A stretch of DNA of 64,000 bases. Origin: Pseudomonas putida (GTDB lineage: Bacteria; Pseudomonadota; Gammaproteobacteria; Pseudomonadales; Pseudomonadaceae). A model generated the notes under the pieces. The model made no database searches and was not told the DNA's origin. It was given only the letters and a program-made list of their open reading frames with translations. Every line of letters begins with the position of its first letter. Position 1 is the stretch's first letter. Position numbers and translations under genes: made by a program. The stretch is from the NCBI GenBank assembly GCA_041071465.1, contig CP163498.1, forward strand, positions 930,001-994,000. The letters run 5' to 3'. This document shows positions 10,266 through 19,477 of this stretch, one piece after another.

Positions 10266-11231
10266 TTACTGACGTGCCTGGGCATCCTGTGGGCGCATCG
10301 ACAAGGCGACACGTTCTGCCGTACCCAGTGGTATTTCGCCAACCACGGTCACCATCACTTTGCCTTTGGGCGTGTTCAGACGGCGCGAGACAGCGGAAGT
10401 CGGGCCCAGCTGGGTGCGCATGTCCGTACCGCCATCATCGTTCACTTGTTCGAGGAACACTGAGAAACGCGCCAGGCCATCGTCATACATAAGGCTGCTG
10501 ACCGAGCTGTTGCGTTTGGAGTCCTGGCGCACCGAACTGTTGACCAGTTCGAAACCAGGTGGCAACCAGTCCGAACGCCAGCCGGCGACCGTGTCATTGC
10601 TGCCGGACGCCACATGCTGCACCGGTTTGCACGCGGCACTGGGGCGCAGGTCAGCATCACTGGGTAATTCGTCGGTATCGAGGCGAGTCATCTGGAAGCG
10701 CTCCAGCAACTGCCCCTTGTCGTTGAGCATCAACGAGCGCAGCGGCAGGCCAGTGTTACGGTCCAGATGCAATTCGAACGCATAGCGGTGCTGGTCGCGT
10801 GGCGTGAGCGTGACGATCACGGCGTCGCGCCCGGCGACCCGTGACTTGCCTGCCACACTCAAATCGTACCAGCCCATCAGTTTCAGCGGATCAAGTACAC
10901 GTGGCGCGGTATCCGGCGGCGTCGTAACACCGCTGACCAAGGCCCCGCTGACACACGCCACCTTGCCATCCACGCGCACGATTTCCTGGGCGGCGCCATC
11001 GAGCTGCAACAGCCGCTCGCTGACCTTGCCGTCCTCGACCCTGTGCCAGATATCGTGGGAAGAGAAGCTGCCGTTGCGTTCGTAGACGAAAGAGCCTTGA
11101 TAGCTCTGTTTTTGCTCGGCCTGTGCCAGCTTGTTCAGCCATTCACTCGCCTCGGGCGAGGAGTTGGCCGCCAATGCTGGCACCGTCATGCAGCTGCCAA
11201 TCAGCAGCGACAGGAGAGGTAGCGCGCGCAT
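10266..11231 (-). CDS. mucB: Periplasmic regulator MucB (RseB family)
   Basis: MucB binds the periplasmic part of the anti-sigma factor MucA and protects it from AlgW cleavage until lipopolysaccharide or misfolded-protein signals displace it. The 321-residue precursor has a signal peptide (about 1-21, cut after ALA) and the two RseB domains, a large lipid-binding-like N-terminal beta domain (QGSFVYERNG onward) and a smaller C-terminal domain. The ATG at 11231 has an AGGAGGA site. It starts 12 bases after mucA and belongs to the same transcript. Confidence 0.93.
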   Translation of the reverse strand: MRALPLLSLLIGSCMTVPALAANSSPEASEWLNKLAQAEQKQSYQGSFVYERNGSFSSHDIWHRVEDGKVSERLLQLDGAAQEIVRVDGKVACVSGALVSGVTTPPDTAPRVLDPLKLMGWYDLSVAGKSRVAGRDAVIVTLTPRDQHRYAFELHLDRNTGLPLRSLMLNDKGQLLERFQMTRLDTDELPSDADLRPSAACKPVQHVASGSNDTVAGWRSDWLPPGFELVNSSVRQDSKRNSSVSSLMYDDGLARFSVFLEQVNDDGGTDMRTQLGPTSAVSRRLNTPKGKVMVTVVGEIPLGTAERVALSMRPQDAQARQ

Positions 11232-11243
11232 GATCCTCCTTAC

Positions 11244-11834
11244 TTAACGGTTTTCCAGGCTGGCGGCGCGGGCATACGGCAATGCCGTTTCAGTGCCTTT
11301 GAGCGCGGATTCCTGGGCATGCTGGCGCAGGTAACCTGGCAGACGCTGATCCCAGCCGGCCTGGTTCTGCAGCACGCCATTGGCCATTGGCCCGGTCGGT
11401 TGCTCACTGCTCTCACTATAGCCTGCCAAAACAGCCGGGCCCTGTGCTTGTGGCACGCTCAGACCTTGCTGGACAGGTTGCTGGGCAGCCAGCTCGGCAC
11501 CCGTGATTTCGTCCTGGTTGTACATGCGTACACCGGCCAGCACCGCTACGGTCACCGAGGCGGCTACCGCAAGGCGCCCAATGCTGCGCCACGGGCCTTT
11601 CTTGACCTTGGCGGGCACGGCTTCGTCGGCCAGCGCAGCAGACACCGCCGAGGCGATATCCAGGTTGGGCAGCAGCAACTCCTTGTGCATGGCTGCACGG
11701 GCGACCTGGTAACGCGACCAGGTGGCACGGGTTTCGGCATCGTCGACGGCGTTCAACACCCGACGCAGTTCCAGTTCGTCCGCTTCGTTATCCATCACCG
11801 CGGACAGCGATTCCTGCAAAGCTTCACGACTCAT
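11244..11834 (-). CDS. mucA: Anti-sigma factor MucA (RseA family)
   Basis: MucA is the inner-membrane anti-sigma factor that sequesters AlgU. The 196-residue protein has the N-terminal sigma-binding domain (EALQESLSAVMDNEADELEL; about 1-80), a single membrane span near 88-104 (LAVAASVTVAVLAGV) and a Gln/Pro-rich periplasmic tail that AlgW would cut. The frame is intact, with no truncation of the kind that makes P. aeruginosa mucoid. It lies 31 bases after algU and 12 bases before mucB. Confidence 0.94.
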   Translation of the reverse strand: MSREALQESLSAVMDNEADELELRRVLNAVDDAETRATWSRYQVARAAMHKELLLPNLDIASAVSAALADEAVPAKVKKGPWRSIGRLAVAASVTVAVLAGVRMYNQDEITGAELAAQQPVQQGLSVPQAQGPAVLAGYSESSEQPTGPMANGVLQNQAGWDQRLPGYLRQHAQESALKGTETALPYARAASLENR

Positions 11835-11865
11835 GGCGGTTCCTCTCTTGGCTGTCGCCGCTGTC

Positions 11866-12447
11866 TCAGGTTTCCTGCAACAACGGCTGCAGGGCTTTGT
11901 CTATGGCCTCCCGAGCGCGGAAGATTCGAGAGCGCACGGTACCCACCGGACATTGCATGACACTGGCAATGTCTTCGTAACTCAGTCCGTCGAACTCGCG
12001 CAGGGTCAATGCCGTACGCAGGTCTTCGGGCAGCTGCTGGATGGTGCGATGGACAGTGCCTTCGATTTCATCCCGCAACAACGAGCGCTCTGGGGACTCG
12101 AGATCCTTGAGACCATGATCGCCGTCGTAAAACTCCGCATCCTCGGAGCTCACATCGCTGTCTGGCGGCCGTCTTCCACGGGACACCAGGTAGTTCTTCG
12201 CCGTGTTGATGGCGATGCGGTACAGCCACGTATAAAACGCACTGTCGCCGCGAAAGTTGCCAAGCGCACGGTAGGCCTTGATAAAGGCTTCCTGTGCTAC
12301 ATCCTGGGCCTCGTGGGTGTCGTGAACGAACCGCACGATCAACCCGAGAATCTTGTGCTGATACTTCAGCACCAACAGATCGAACGCTCGCCTGTCGCCG
12401 CGCTGAACGCGCTCGACAAGCTGCTGATCCTCTTCCTGGGTTAGCAT
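11866..12447 (-). CDS. algU: RNA polymerase sigma factor AlgU (RpoE/sigma-22)
   Basis: AlgU is an ECF sigma factor for envelope stress and exopolysaccharide genes. The 193-residue protein shows region 2 (QHKILGLIVRFVHD..EAQDVAQEAFIKAYR, YTWLYRIAINTAKN) and region 4 (LREFDGLSYEDIASVM, GTVRSRIFRAREA). The start is the ATG at 12447, giving MLTQEEDQQLVERV as in homologues, with GAGGAG just upstream; a GTG two codons earlier is less likely. It leads the algU-mucA-mucB-mucD cluster and has an AlgU-type promoter of its own. Confidence 0.97.
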   Translation of the reverse strand: MLTQEEDQQLVERVQRGDRRAFDLLVLKYQHKILGLIVRFVHDTHEAQDVAQEAFIKAYRALGNFRGDSAFYTWLYRIAINTAKNYLVSRGRRPPDSDVSSEDAEFYDGDHGLKDLESPERSLLRDEIEGTVHRTIQQLPEDLRTALTLREFDGLSYEDIASVMQCPVGTVRSRIFRAREAIDKALQPLLQET

Positions 12448-12506
12448 GAACACTCCTCAGTGAACTCGAAGGAGCGCTGCAACAGCCATCGTTCAGGCTT
12501 GCAACC

Positions 12507-12533
12507 ATAGACTCGGGCTTTGCGCAAAAGTTC
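12507..12533 (-). promoter_or_regulatory. AlgU-dependent promoter of algU
   Basis: On the minus strand GAACTT (12533-12528), a 16-base spacer and TCTAT (12511-12507) match the AlgU/sigma-E consensus GAACTT-N16/17-TCTGA. It lies 60 bases upstream of the algU ATG, consistent with the autoregulated P1 promoter known in P. aeruginosa. Confidence 0.85.
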
Positions 12534-12882
12534 TCCCCTCCAAGCAAGTTTCCTGCAGCCCTTGGTCGGCTTGCACGGAAGACGCTGCGCGGTCACGGCC
12601 GGCTAACGTCGATAATCAGGTTTCGAATACGCAGGAGCAGCCCGGACAGGCCTGCCGCCCTGCGTCGCCGCGGCAAATTGTGGCGTACGGGCAGCCTTCA
12701 TAGGATTTCCGGCCATGCCGGAAAGTTCCCACAAAGGTTGCCGCAACCTGGCAAGTGGCATGGAAATTGGCCACCCGGGGCTGCTATAAAGGCATCCCGG
12801 CCAAGTTTAACGATAGTTTCACAATGCCATCTGCGCGTGACTATTGTGCCGCGCCCCTTCCAAAGATTACTAGTGTCCCGAC
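12534..12882. other. algU-nadB divergent intergenic region
   Basis: About 350 bases without a convincing gene. It holds a small hairpin (TTTCCGGC-CAT-GCCGGAAA at 12706-12724). No clear -35/-10 pair for nadB is evident; no repeat or small gene is visible. Confidence 0.5.
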
Positions 12883-14487
12883 ATGAGCCAACAATTCCAA
12901 CATGATGTCCTGGTGATCGGCAGCGGTGCCGCCGGTCTCAGCCTGGCACTTAACCTCCCCAGCCACCTGCGCGTTGCCGTGCTCAGCAAGGGCGACCTGG
13001 CCAACGGCTCGACCTTCTGGGCCCAAGGCGGCGTCGCGGCGGTGCTGGACAACACTGACACCGTCCAGTCGCATGTCGAAGACACCCTCAATGCTGGCGG
13101 CGGCCTTTGCCATGAAGAAGCGGTGCGTTTTACCGTCGAGCACAGCCGTGAAGCCATCCAGTGGTTGATCGAGCAAGGCGTGCCCTTCACCCGCGACGAG
13201 CACTACAGCGTCGATGATGGCGGCTTCGAGTTCCACCTCACCCGTGAAGGCGGCCATAGTCACCGGCGCATCATCCATGCCGCCGACGCCACTGGCGCGG
13301 CCATTTTCACCACGCTGCTGGAGCAGGCTCGCCAGCGCCCGAATATCCAGCTGCTGGAGCAGCGCGTGGCGGTCGACCTGATTACCGAACGTCGCCTGGG
13401 CCTGCCCGGCGAACGCTGCCTTGGCGCCTACGTGCTCGACCGCAACACCGGTGAGGTAGACACCTTTGGTGCGCGCTTCACCGTGCTGGCCACTGGCGGT
13501 GCGGCCAAGGTCTATCTCTATACCAGCAACCCCGACGGCGCCTGTGGCGACGGCATCGCCATGGCCTGGCGGGCCGGTTGTCGGGTGGCGAACCTGGAAT
13601 TCAACCAGTTCCACCCGACCTGCCTGTACCACCCACAGGCCAAGAGCTTCCTGGTCACCGAAGCCCTGCGCGGCGAGGGCGCCCTGTTGCGCCTGCCCAA
13701 CGGCGAACGCTTCATGCCACGCTTCGACCCACGCGAAGAGCTGGCCCCCCGCGACATCGTGGCCCGCGCCATTGACCACGAAATGAAGCGCCTGGGCGTG
13801 GACTGCGTCTACCTGGACATCACTCACAAGCCAGCCGATTTCATCAAGAGCCACTTCCCTACCGTATACGAGCGCTGCCTGGCCTTTGGCATCGACATCA
13901 CTCGTCAGCCCATCCCGGTGGTACCTGCTGCGCACTACACCTGCGGCGGGGTGATGGTCGACGACCGCGGCCATACCGACGTGCCAGGTTTGTATGCCAT
14001 CGGTGAAACCAGCTTCACCGGCCTTCACGGCGCCAACCGCATGGCGAGCAACTCGCTGCTGGAATGCTTCGTCTATGGCCGCGCTGCCGCCGCTGACATC
14101 CAGGCAAATCTGGAGCAAGTGCCCATGCCCAAAGCCCTGCCCGGTTGGGATGCCAGCCAGGTCACCGACTCGGACGAAGACGTGATCATTGCGCACAACT
14201 GGGACGAATTGCGGCGGTTCATGTGGGACTACGTGGGCATTGTGCGCACCAGCAAGCGCCTGCAGCGGGCCCAGCACCGCATTCGGCTGCTGCTGGATGA
14301 AATCGACGAGTTCTACAGCAACTACAAGGTCAGCCGTGATCTGATCGAATTGCGCAACCTGGCGCAGGTCGCCGAGCTGATGATCTTGTCGGCGATGCAG
14401 CGCAAGGAGAGCCGTGGGTTGCATTACACCCTGAATTACCCGGGGATGTTGGACGAGGCCAAGGATACCGTTCTCAGTCCGGTCTGA
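12883..14487 (+). CDS. nadB: L-aspartate oxidase
   Basis: NadB oxidises L-aspartate to iminoaspartate with FAD, the first step of de novo NAD synthesis; NadA uses the product. The 534-residue protein has the dinucleotide-binding GSGAAGL at 13-19, the succinate dehydrogenase/fumarate reductase flavoprotein fold ([54 protein letters not shown]) and a helical C-terminal domain. The ATG at 12883 is the first start. It stands alone, convergent with ygfX, with a large palindrome between them. Confidence 0.97.
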   Translation: MSQQFQHDVLVIGSGAAGLSLALNLPSHLRVAVLSKGDLANGSTFWAQGGVAAVLDNTDTVQSHVEDTLNAGGGLCHEEAVRFTVEHSREAIQWLIEQGVPFTRDEHYSVDDGGFEFHLTREGGHSHRRIIHAADATGAAIFTTLLEQARQRPNIQLLEQRVAVDLITERRLGLPGERCLGAYVLDRNTGEVDTFGARFTVLATGGAAKVYLYTSNPDGACGDGIAMAWRAGCRVANLEFNQFHPTCLYHPQAKSFLVTEALRGEGALLRLPNGERFMPRFDPREELAPRDIVARAIDHEMKRLGVDCVYLDITHKPADFIKSHFPTVYERCLAFGIDITRQPIPVVPAAHYTCGGVMVDDRGHTDVPGLYAIGETSFTGLHGANRMASNSLLECFVYGRAAAADIQANLEQVPMPKALPGWDASQVTDSDEDVIIAHNWDELRRFMWDYVGIVRTSKRLQRAQHRIRLLLDEIDEFYSNYKVSRDLIELRNLAQVAELMILSAMQRKESRGLHYTLNYPGMLDEAKDTVLSPV

Positions 14488-14492
14488 CATTT

Positions 14493-14548
14493 GCAGCGCC
14501 TGTGAGATCGAGCGCCGCGCGGGCGGCCCTCGATCTCACAGGCGCTGC
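14493..14548. terminator. Long inverted repeat between convergent nadB and ygfX (bidirectional terminator/REP-like)
   Basis: Perfect 20-base arms (14493-14512 and 14529-14548, GCAGCGCCTGTGAGATCGAG and its complement) flank a GC-rich 16-base loop. Its GATCGAGCGCCGCGC core recurs at 43849-43874, so it is also a repeat family member. Confidence 0.7.
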
Positions 14549-14569
14549 CCCCGCTATGTCGAACACTTC

Positions 14570-15034
14570 TCAGCCCTGCCCCATTCCCACCTCAGCCCAG
14601 CGCCGCCGACTGAACTTCAACCGCACCCGCAAGCGCCGATGCTCATCAGCCCCCAGCGCATCCCGCGGTATGCACTGGCTCTCCCCCCACCATCGCCCCG
14701 CCCGCTCGAAGCGCACCACCACCAACCCCGGCAACGCCACGCTATCCCGACACAGCCGCACCGGCTGCCACCCGCAGGCACGGCTGAACACCTGCCAGCC
14801 GCGCGCATCACGCCGCAGGCCGACAACGGCATGCTCATGGGTCAACAAGATACGACGAGGAATGGCCCAGCTAGCGTGGGCAAGACAGGCAGCGACAACA
14901 AAAAAAGCCAACCACCCAGGCAGCGCGCTCGCCCACACGGCAAGCCACGCCACTGCCTGGCAGGCCAAGTAGGCCGTCAGCAGCAGGCGCGAGCCTTGCC
15001 AACGGCACTCGAAGCACTCACTTGGGCTGGACAC
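14570..15034 (-). CDS. ygfX: YgfX-family small membrane protein (toxin CptA-like)
   Basis: This 154-residue protein has two adjacent membrane segments (about residues 14-50, [20 protein letters not shown] then [11 protein letters not shown]) and a basic soluble tail, the layout of YgfX, which in E. coli is encoded after sdhE and was proposed to affect FtsZ/MreB or to act with SdhE. The start chosen is the GTG at 15034 ([11 protein letters not shown] follows), which overlaps the last 17 bases of sdhE; there is no ATG nearby. Family assignment rests on layout and context. Confidence 0.75.
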   Translation of the reverse strand: MSSPSECFECRWQGSRLLLTAYLACQAVAWLAVWASALPGWLAFFVVAACLAHASWAIPRRILLTHEHAVVGLRRDARGWQVFSRACGWQPVRLCRDSVALPGLVVVRFERAGRWWGESQCIPRDALGADEHRRLRVRLKFSRRRWAEVGMGQG

Positions 15035-15272
15035 GGTCCAGAATGATGCGGACCATGCGCTGCAGCTCCGGGTCTTCCGACTCGGTGCGCTCCATGAACC
15101 AGCCGAACATGTCCTGATCCTCACAGCTCAACAGACGCACATAAAGCTCACGATCAGTCTCGTTGAGGGTGGGGTAGACTTCCTGGGTGAAAGGCACCAG
15201 CAGCACGTCCAGTTCCAGCATGCCGCGGCGGCTGTGCCAGAAAAGCCGGTTGAGTTCAGTTTGTTCGACCAT
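15018..15272 (-). CDS. sdhE: FAD assembly factor SdhE
   Basis: SdhE promotes covalent flavinylation of succinate dehydrogenase SdhA (and fumarate reductase). The 84-residue protein has the family motif RRGMLELD near residue 16 and the all-helical length expected. The ATG at 15272 gives [12 protein letters not shown] and has a strong GAGGAGG site 5-6 bases upstream; a longer frame to 15344 is not needed. It is translationally coupled to ygfX and divergent from ygfZ, another gene with a role in cofactor/Fe-S assembly. Confidence 0.93.
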   Translation of the reverse strand: MVEQTELNRLFWHSRRGMLELDVLLVPFTQEVYPTLNETDRELYVRLLSCEDQDMFGWFMERTESEDPELQRMVRIILDRVQPK

Positions 15273-15405
15273 GGGGCCCTCCTCGAATGGCCCGCCAGTA
15301 TACAGCCAGGCGCGCCAGGCGACACCGGGCGTTGGTCTAGTCACCTACCTATTTTGTTACCGGCGTTCTATGATGGCCGCCAGTCTTTAGCCACCGCGAT
15401 GACCC

Positions 15406-16346
15406 ATGGCCGATTCCGCTTTCTTCTGCCCCCTGTCCCACGAGGGCATCCTCGCTGTCCGCGGCTCCGATGCAGGCAAGTTCCTGCAAGGCCAGCTGAC
15501 CTGCAATATCAACTACCTCAGCCAGGAGCACGCCAGCCTCGGTGCCCGCTGCATGGTCAAGGGGCGCATGCAGTCGAGCTTCCGCATCGTGCCTGAAGGC
15601 AACGGCTACCTGCTGGCCATGGCCAGCGAACTGCTCGACGCACAACTGGCGGACCTTAAGAAGTACGCTGTGTTCTCCAAGGCCACGCTGACCGACGAAA
15701 GCAGCGCCTGGGCACGCTTCGGCCTGCAGGGTGGAGACGCTGCGCTGCAGGCGCTGGGGCTCGATGTGCCCGCGGCCGCCGGCAGTACTGTGCGCCATGC
15801 CGGGCTGATCGCTGTTGCGGTATCCGCTGGCCGCGTGGAGCTGTGGGTACCTGCGGCCGACGCCGAGCCTGTACGCCAGGCCCTCGCCGCAGCCCTGCCC
15901 GAGGGCAGTGTCAACGATTGGCTGCTGGGCAGATTCGCGCCGGTATCGGCCAGGTCATGGGGCCGACCCGTGAACTGTTCATCCCACAGATGATCAACCT
16001 GCAGGCTGTCGATGGCGTCAGCTTCAAGAAAGGCTGCTACACCGGCCAGGAAATCGTCGCCCGCATGCAGTACCTGGGCAAGCTCAAACGCCGTCAGTAC
16101 CGCCTGGCACTGGACCAGCAGGCCATTCCGGCCCCGGGTGCCGAGATTTTCTCGCCCACCCATGGTTCGTCGGTCGGTGAAGTGGTCATTGCGGCCAGCA
16201 ACGGTCCGGGCTGCGAACTGCTCGCGGTGCTCAGCGCCGATGCGGTGGCAGACGACAACCTGCACCTGGGCAGCCTCGAAGGCCCGCGCCTGCAAGTGCT
16301 GACCCTGCCTTACGAACTGGACCGCGACCGGGAAATCCAACGCTGA
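15406..16346 (+). pseudogene. ygfZ: tRNA-modifying/Fe-S protein YgfZ, frameshifted as sequenced
   Basis: YgfZ is a folate-binding protein that supports Fe-S enzymes such as MiaB. The N-terminal part (ATG 15406; ADSAFFCPLSHEGILAVRG) and the C-terminal part with the family signature KGCYTGQE (about 16030-16053) are in different frames. Inserting one C between 15930 and 15931 (GGCCAGATT for GGCAGATT) restores [17 protein letters not shown] and a 313-residue protein of normal length. As written, the reading frame ends after about 195 residues, before the KGC motif. It is divergent from sdhE. A sequencing error is the simpler explanation. Confidence 0.88.
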
Positions 16347-16395
16347 CCAGCCTGCCCCGTCCCTGTGGCGGGGCCGCACCACCACTGCGGTAGAC

Positions 16396-17208
16396 ATGCC
16401 CATGAACAAGCTGGCCGAGATGGTTCAAGCACAATTGCTCGACGCCATCGAAAAGGATGACCTGGTCCTGCCCACCCTGCCCGAGGTTGCCTTGAGCATC
16501 CGCGAGGCAGCGGAAGACAGCGAGATCAGCGTAGCGGCCCTGAGCAAGGTGATCGGTCGTGACGCGGCCCTTTCAGCGCGCCTGATCAAGGTCGTCAACA
16601 GCCCGCTGCTGCGCGCGGCGGTCGAGGTTACCGACCTGCACACCGCCATCACACGGCTGGGCATCAACTACAGCTGCAACCTGGCCATCGGCCTGGTGAT
16701 CGAGCAGATTTTCCATGCCCGCTCGCCGGCGGTTGAGCAAAAGCTGCGAGACATATGGGCTAACAGCCTGGAGGTGGCGGGCATCAGCTACGAAGTGTGC
16801 CGCCGATACACGCAACTCAAGCCCGACCAGGCGACCTTGGGCGGCCTGGTCAACCAGATTGGCGCACTGCCGGTACTGATCTATGCCGAAGAACACAACG
16901 AGCTGTTGTCCGACCCGGTTTGCCTGCATTACGTGATCGAGCAGATTCAGCCGGTGCTGGGGGACAAGATCCTCAAGGCTTGGGAGTTTCCGGAACAACT
17001 TGTCAACCTGCCGAGCCAGGTTCAGGACCTGGACCGGCAGACCGACAAGATCGACTACATCGACATCGTGCAGATCGCCCGCTGCATCAGCCAGCGCGGC
17101 CGCCACCGGCCGTTGGCGGCACTGCCGGCGTACCGCCATCTGGGGCTGCCGTTTGGCACCGAGCTGGAGGTGGACGAACTGCTTGAGGCGCGGAGCATGT
17201 TGCGCTGA
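16396..17208 (+). CDS. HDOD-domain protein
   Basis: The 270-residue protein consists of an HDOD domain (about 20-215: VLPTLPEVALSIREAAED, DAALSARLIKVVNSPLL, ITRLGINYSCNLAIG, LVNQIGALPVL), a catalytically inactive relative of HD phosphohydrolases found in signalling proteins. Such proteins often modulate regulatory complexes, chemotaxis or c-di-GMP circuits. No second domain is present. ATGs at 16396 and 16402 are both possible. It follows ygfZ by 49 bases on the same strand. The specific role is unknown. Confidence 0.82.
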   Translation: MPMNKLAEMVQAQLLDAIEKDDLVLPTLPEVALSIREAAEDSEISVAALSKVIGRDAALSARLIKVVNSPLLRAAVEVTDLHTAITRLGINYSCNLAIGLVIEQIFHARSPAVEQKLRDIWANSLEVAGISYEVCRRYTQLKPDQATLGGLVNQIGALPVLIYAEEHNELLSDPVCLHYVIEQIQPVLGDKILKAWEFPEQLVNLPSQVQDLDRQTDKIDYIDIVQIARCISQRGRHRPLAALPAYRHLGLPFGTELEVDELLEARSMLR

Positions 17209-17233
17209 CCGGTGCGAAGCCCTGGCAGGGCCA

Positions 17234-18613
17234 TCAATCTGCGATAAAACTTACCCGCACCCGCAACCCGCCCTTCTCGCCATCATGCAGGCTCACCTGC
17301 GCCAGATGCGCCCGGCAGATTTCGCCAACAATCGCCAACCCAAGCCCACTGCCCTGGGCACTGCGGCGGTAGAACCGCTCGAACACCCGCTCGCGCTCAG
17401 CCTCGGGAATACCGGGCCCGTCGTCCTCCACTTCCAGCACCGCCGGCGCAACGACCCGCAAAATCACGTTGCCTCCCGCTGGCGTATGCGCCAAGGCGTT
17501 GTCCACCAGGTTGCTCAACAGCTCGTTCAACAGTGTCGGCTCACCCTTGAGCCACACGGGTGCCTCGGCTTCCAGCGCCAGCGCCACTCCACGCTTGTGC
17601 GCCAGGGGCGCCATGGCCATGCCCAGCTCGCGCGCCAACTGGCTCAGGTCCAGGCGCTGCGCGCCACCTTCGGCAATTGCCCGTGCGCCATTCTCGACCC
17701 GCGCCAACGACAGCAACTGGTTGGCCAGATGGGTCAACCTGTCGGTGCCCTGGGCCGCTGACTCCAAGGTCTGTCGCCACTCCTGCGGCTCGGACGAGCG
17801 CAAACCCAACTCGACCCGCGCCTTCAGCGCTGCCAGCGGCGTACGCAGTTCGTGGGCGGCGTCGGCAATGAACTGCGCCTGGCGCTCGAACTGGCCACGC
17901 AAGCGCTCGGTAAAGTGGTTCAAGGCCCGCACCAGCGGGCTCAGCTCGCGCTGCACCTGCACCACCGGCAAGGCCCGCAAGTCGTCAGGCTGGCGCTCTT
18001 CTACCGCTGTGCGCAGGCGCTCCAACGGCCGCAACGCGGCACTCACGGCAAACCACACCATCACCAGCGCAGCCAACGCCAGCATGCCCAGGCGCAGCAG
18101 GGTATCGGCCATCAATCCACGGGCCATGCGCACCCGCGCTTCCTCGGTTTCGGCCACGCGGATTTCCGCCATGCCGTTCATGTTCGGCTCACTTACCGGC
18201 TTCAGCAGGCTCACCACGCGCACGTCCTGGCCCAGGTAAGTGGCGTTGTAGAACCGCGCCAAGGCCGGGTAGTCGTCGGTGCGCGGCGTGCCGGGCGGTG
18301 GCGGCGGAAGGTTCTCGTAGCCGGAAATCAGCCGCTGCTTGATGTCCAGTACCTGGTAGTAAATGCGGCCGGCACTGTCGTAGGCGAATGTGTCCAAGGC
18401 TACGTAGGGCACATCCGCGCTCAACGAGCCATCGCGTTGCGACAGGCCTGCGGCGATGGTTCGTGCCGAGGCCAGCAAGGTGCGGTCGTAGGCGGTGTCG
18501 GCGGCTTCGCGGCCGTTCCAGTAGGCACTCAGGCCGCTGGCCAGCATCAGTACCACCAGCAGCAACGCCAGGTTGCCCAGCAAGCGCCCGCGCAGGCTAC
18601 CGTTGTCACGCAT
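17234..18613 (-). CDS. tctE: Sensor histidine kinase TctE-like
   Basis: This 459-residue membrane kinase has a membrane segment near 14-33, a periplasmic sensor region, a second segment near 172-192, a HAMP linker, the phospho-acceptor H254 in [13 protein letters not shown] and an ATPase domain (LLSNLVDNALAHT, GSGLGLAIVGEICRAH). The ATG at 18613 overlaps the tctD stop in ATGCGTGA, which favours it over an upstream in-frame codon. The TctDE pair controls tricarboxylate (citrate-type) uptake in Salmonella and Pseudomonas, and the transporter genes lie directly divergent here, so it should sense an external tricarboxylate. Confidence 0.87.
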   Translation of the reverse strand: MRDNGSLRGRLLGNLALLLVVLMLASGLSAYWNGREAADTAYDRTLLASARTIAAGLSQRDGSLSADVPYVALDTFAYDSAGRIYYQVLDIKQRLISGYENLPPPPPGTPRTDDYPALARFYNATYLGQDVRVVSLLKPVSEPNMNGMAEIRVAETEEARVRMARGLMADTLLRLGMLALAALVMVWFAVSAALRPLERLRTAVEERQPDDLRALPVVQVQRELSPLVRALNHFTERLRGQFERQAQFIADAAHELRTPLAALKARVELGLRSSEPQEWRQTLESAAQGTDRLTHLANQLLSLARVENGARAIAEGGAQRLDLSQLARELGMAMAPLAHKRGVALALEAEAPVWLKGEPTLLNELLSNLVDNALAHTPAGGNVILRVVAPAVLEVEDDGPGIPEAERERVFERFYRRSAQGSGLGLAIVGEICRAHLAQVSLHDGEKGGLRVRVSFIAD

Positions 18614-19277
18614 CGCGGTGCTCGAGCAGGTAGCCAAGGCCACGGAAAGTAACGATAGCCACCGGGTGGCCGTCGAGCTTCTTGCGCAGCCGGTGGATGT
18701 AGATTTCGATGGCGTCGGGGCTGGCCTCTTCGTCCAGGCCGAACACCTGGGCAGCCAGTTGCTCCTTGCTCATCACCCGGCCCGGCCGGGCGATCAGCGC
18801 TTCCAGCACGCTTTGCTCGCGCGAGGTGAGGGTCAGGTTATCTGCACCGAGGGTAAAGCGCCGGGTGTCCAGGTCATAGACCAGCGGCCCGCAACGCTGC
18901 TGGCGCTCGCCACCGAGCACGCTGCGGCGCAGCAAGGCCTTGACCCTTGCTTCCAGCTCAGTGAGCTCGAACGGCTTGGCCAGGTAATCGTCGGCGCCAA
19001 GGTTCAGGCCATGAACACGGTCCTTGACGTCGCTGCGCGCGGTCAGCATCAGCACTGGCAAGGTCTTGCCACGGCCGCGCAGACGCGCCAGCACCTCGAA
19101 GCCGTCCATGCGCGGCAAGCCGACATCCAGCACGGCCACAGCGTATTCCTCGCTGGCCAGGGCCAGGTCGGCAGCCACGCCATCATGCAGCACATCCACG
19201 GTCAGGCCGTGGCTTTTCAAGGCCAGGGCCACGCTTTCGGCCAGTTGCAGGTGGTCTTCGACCAGCAGTACACGCAT
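18606..19277 (-). CDS. tctD: Response regulator TctD-like
   Basis: The 223-residue OmpR-family regulator has a receiver domain with D8, phospho-acceptor D51 and K101 and a winged-helix DNA-binding domain (LTSREQSVLEALIARPG, IYIHRLRKKLDG, RGLGYLLE). The start is ATG 19277 (MRVLLVEDH). It is coupled to tctE and divergent from the porin-tctCBA operon; the 200-base gap contains 11-bp direct repeats suitable as its binding site. It probably activates the tricarboxylate uptake operon. Confidence 0.88.
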   Translation of the reverse strand: MRVLLVEDHLQLAESVALALKSHGLTVDVLHDGVAADLALASEEYAVAVLDVGLPRMDGFEVLARLRGRGKTLPVLMLTARSDVKDRVHGLNLGADDYLAKPFELTELEARVKALLRRSVLGGERQQRCGPLVYDLDTRRFTLGADNLTLTSREQSVLEALIARPGRVMSKEQLAAQVFGLDEEASPDAIEIYIHRLRKKLDGHPVAIVTFRGLGYLLEHRDA

Positions 19278-19353
19278 CGGATTCTCCCTGCTCGGGTGGG
19301 GCAGTGGCGCGGAGTGTACCGCTGTCACCCCGCCTGTGAAGCCCCTTGTAACA

Positions 19354-19385
19354 AACCTTTCTCGCTGAAAGGTTAGCGAAAGGTT
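19354..19385. promoter_or_regulatory. Candidate TctD operator
   Basis: GAAAGGTT occurs at 19367-19374 and 19378-19385, exactly 11 bp apart, and AACCTTTC at 19354-19361 is its inverted copy. Tandem 11-bp-spaced repeats are typical of OmpR/PhoB-family sites. It lies about 90 bases from both tctD and the porin gene. Confidence 0.55.
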
Positions 19386-19477
19386 CGTTGCCTAGCATCG
19401 CACCACGGTCGCCCTTCGCGCCGAAAAAAGCACCAGCAAGGTGCAACGAATAAGAACAATAAACGGAGTCATCGACG

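Noticed and set aside
12841..14490. Long open frame (549 codons) on the strand opposite nadB
   Set aside because: It mirrors nadB in high-GC DNA, has no motif, and nadB is a clear full-length enzyme gene.
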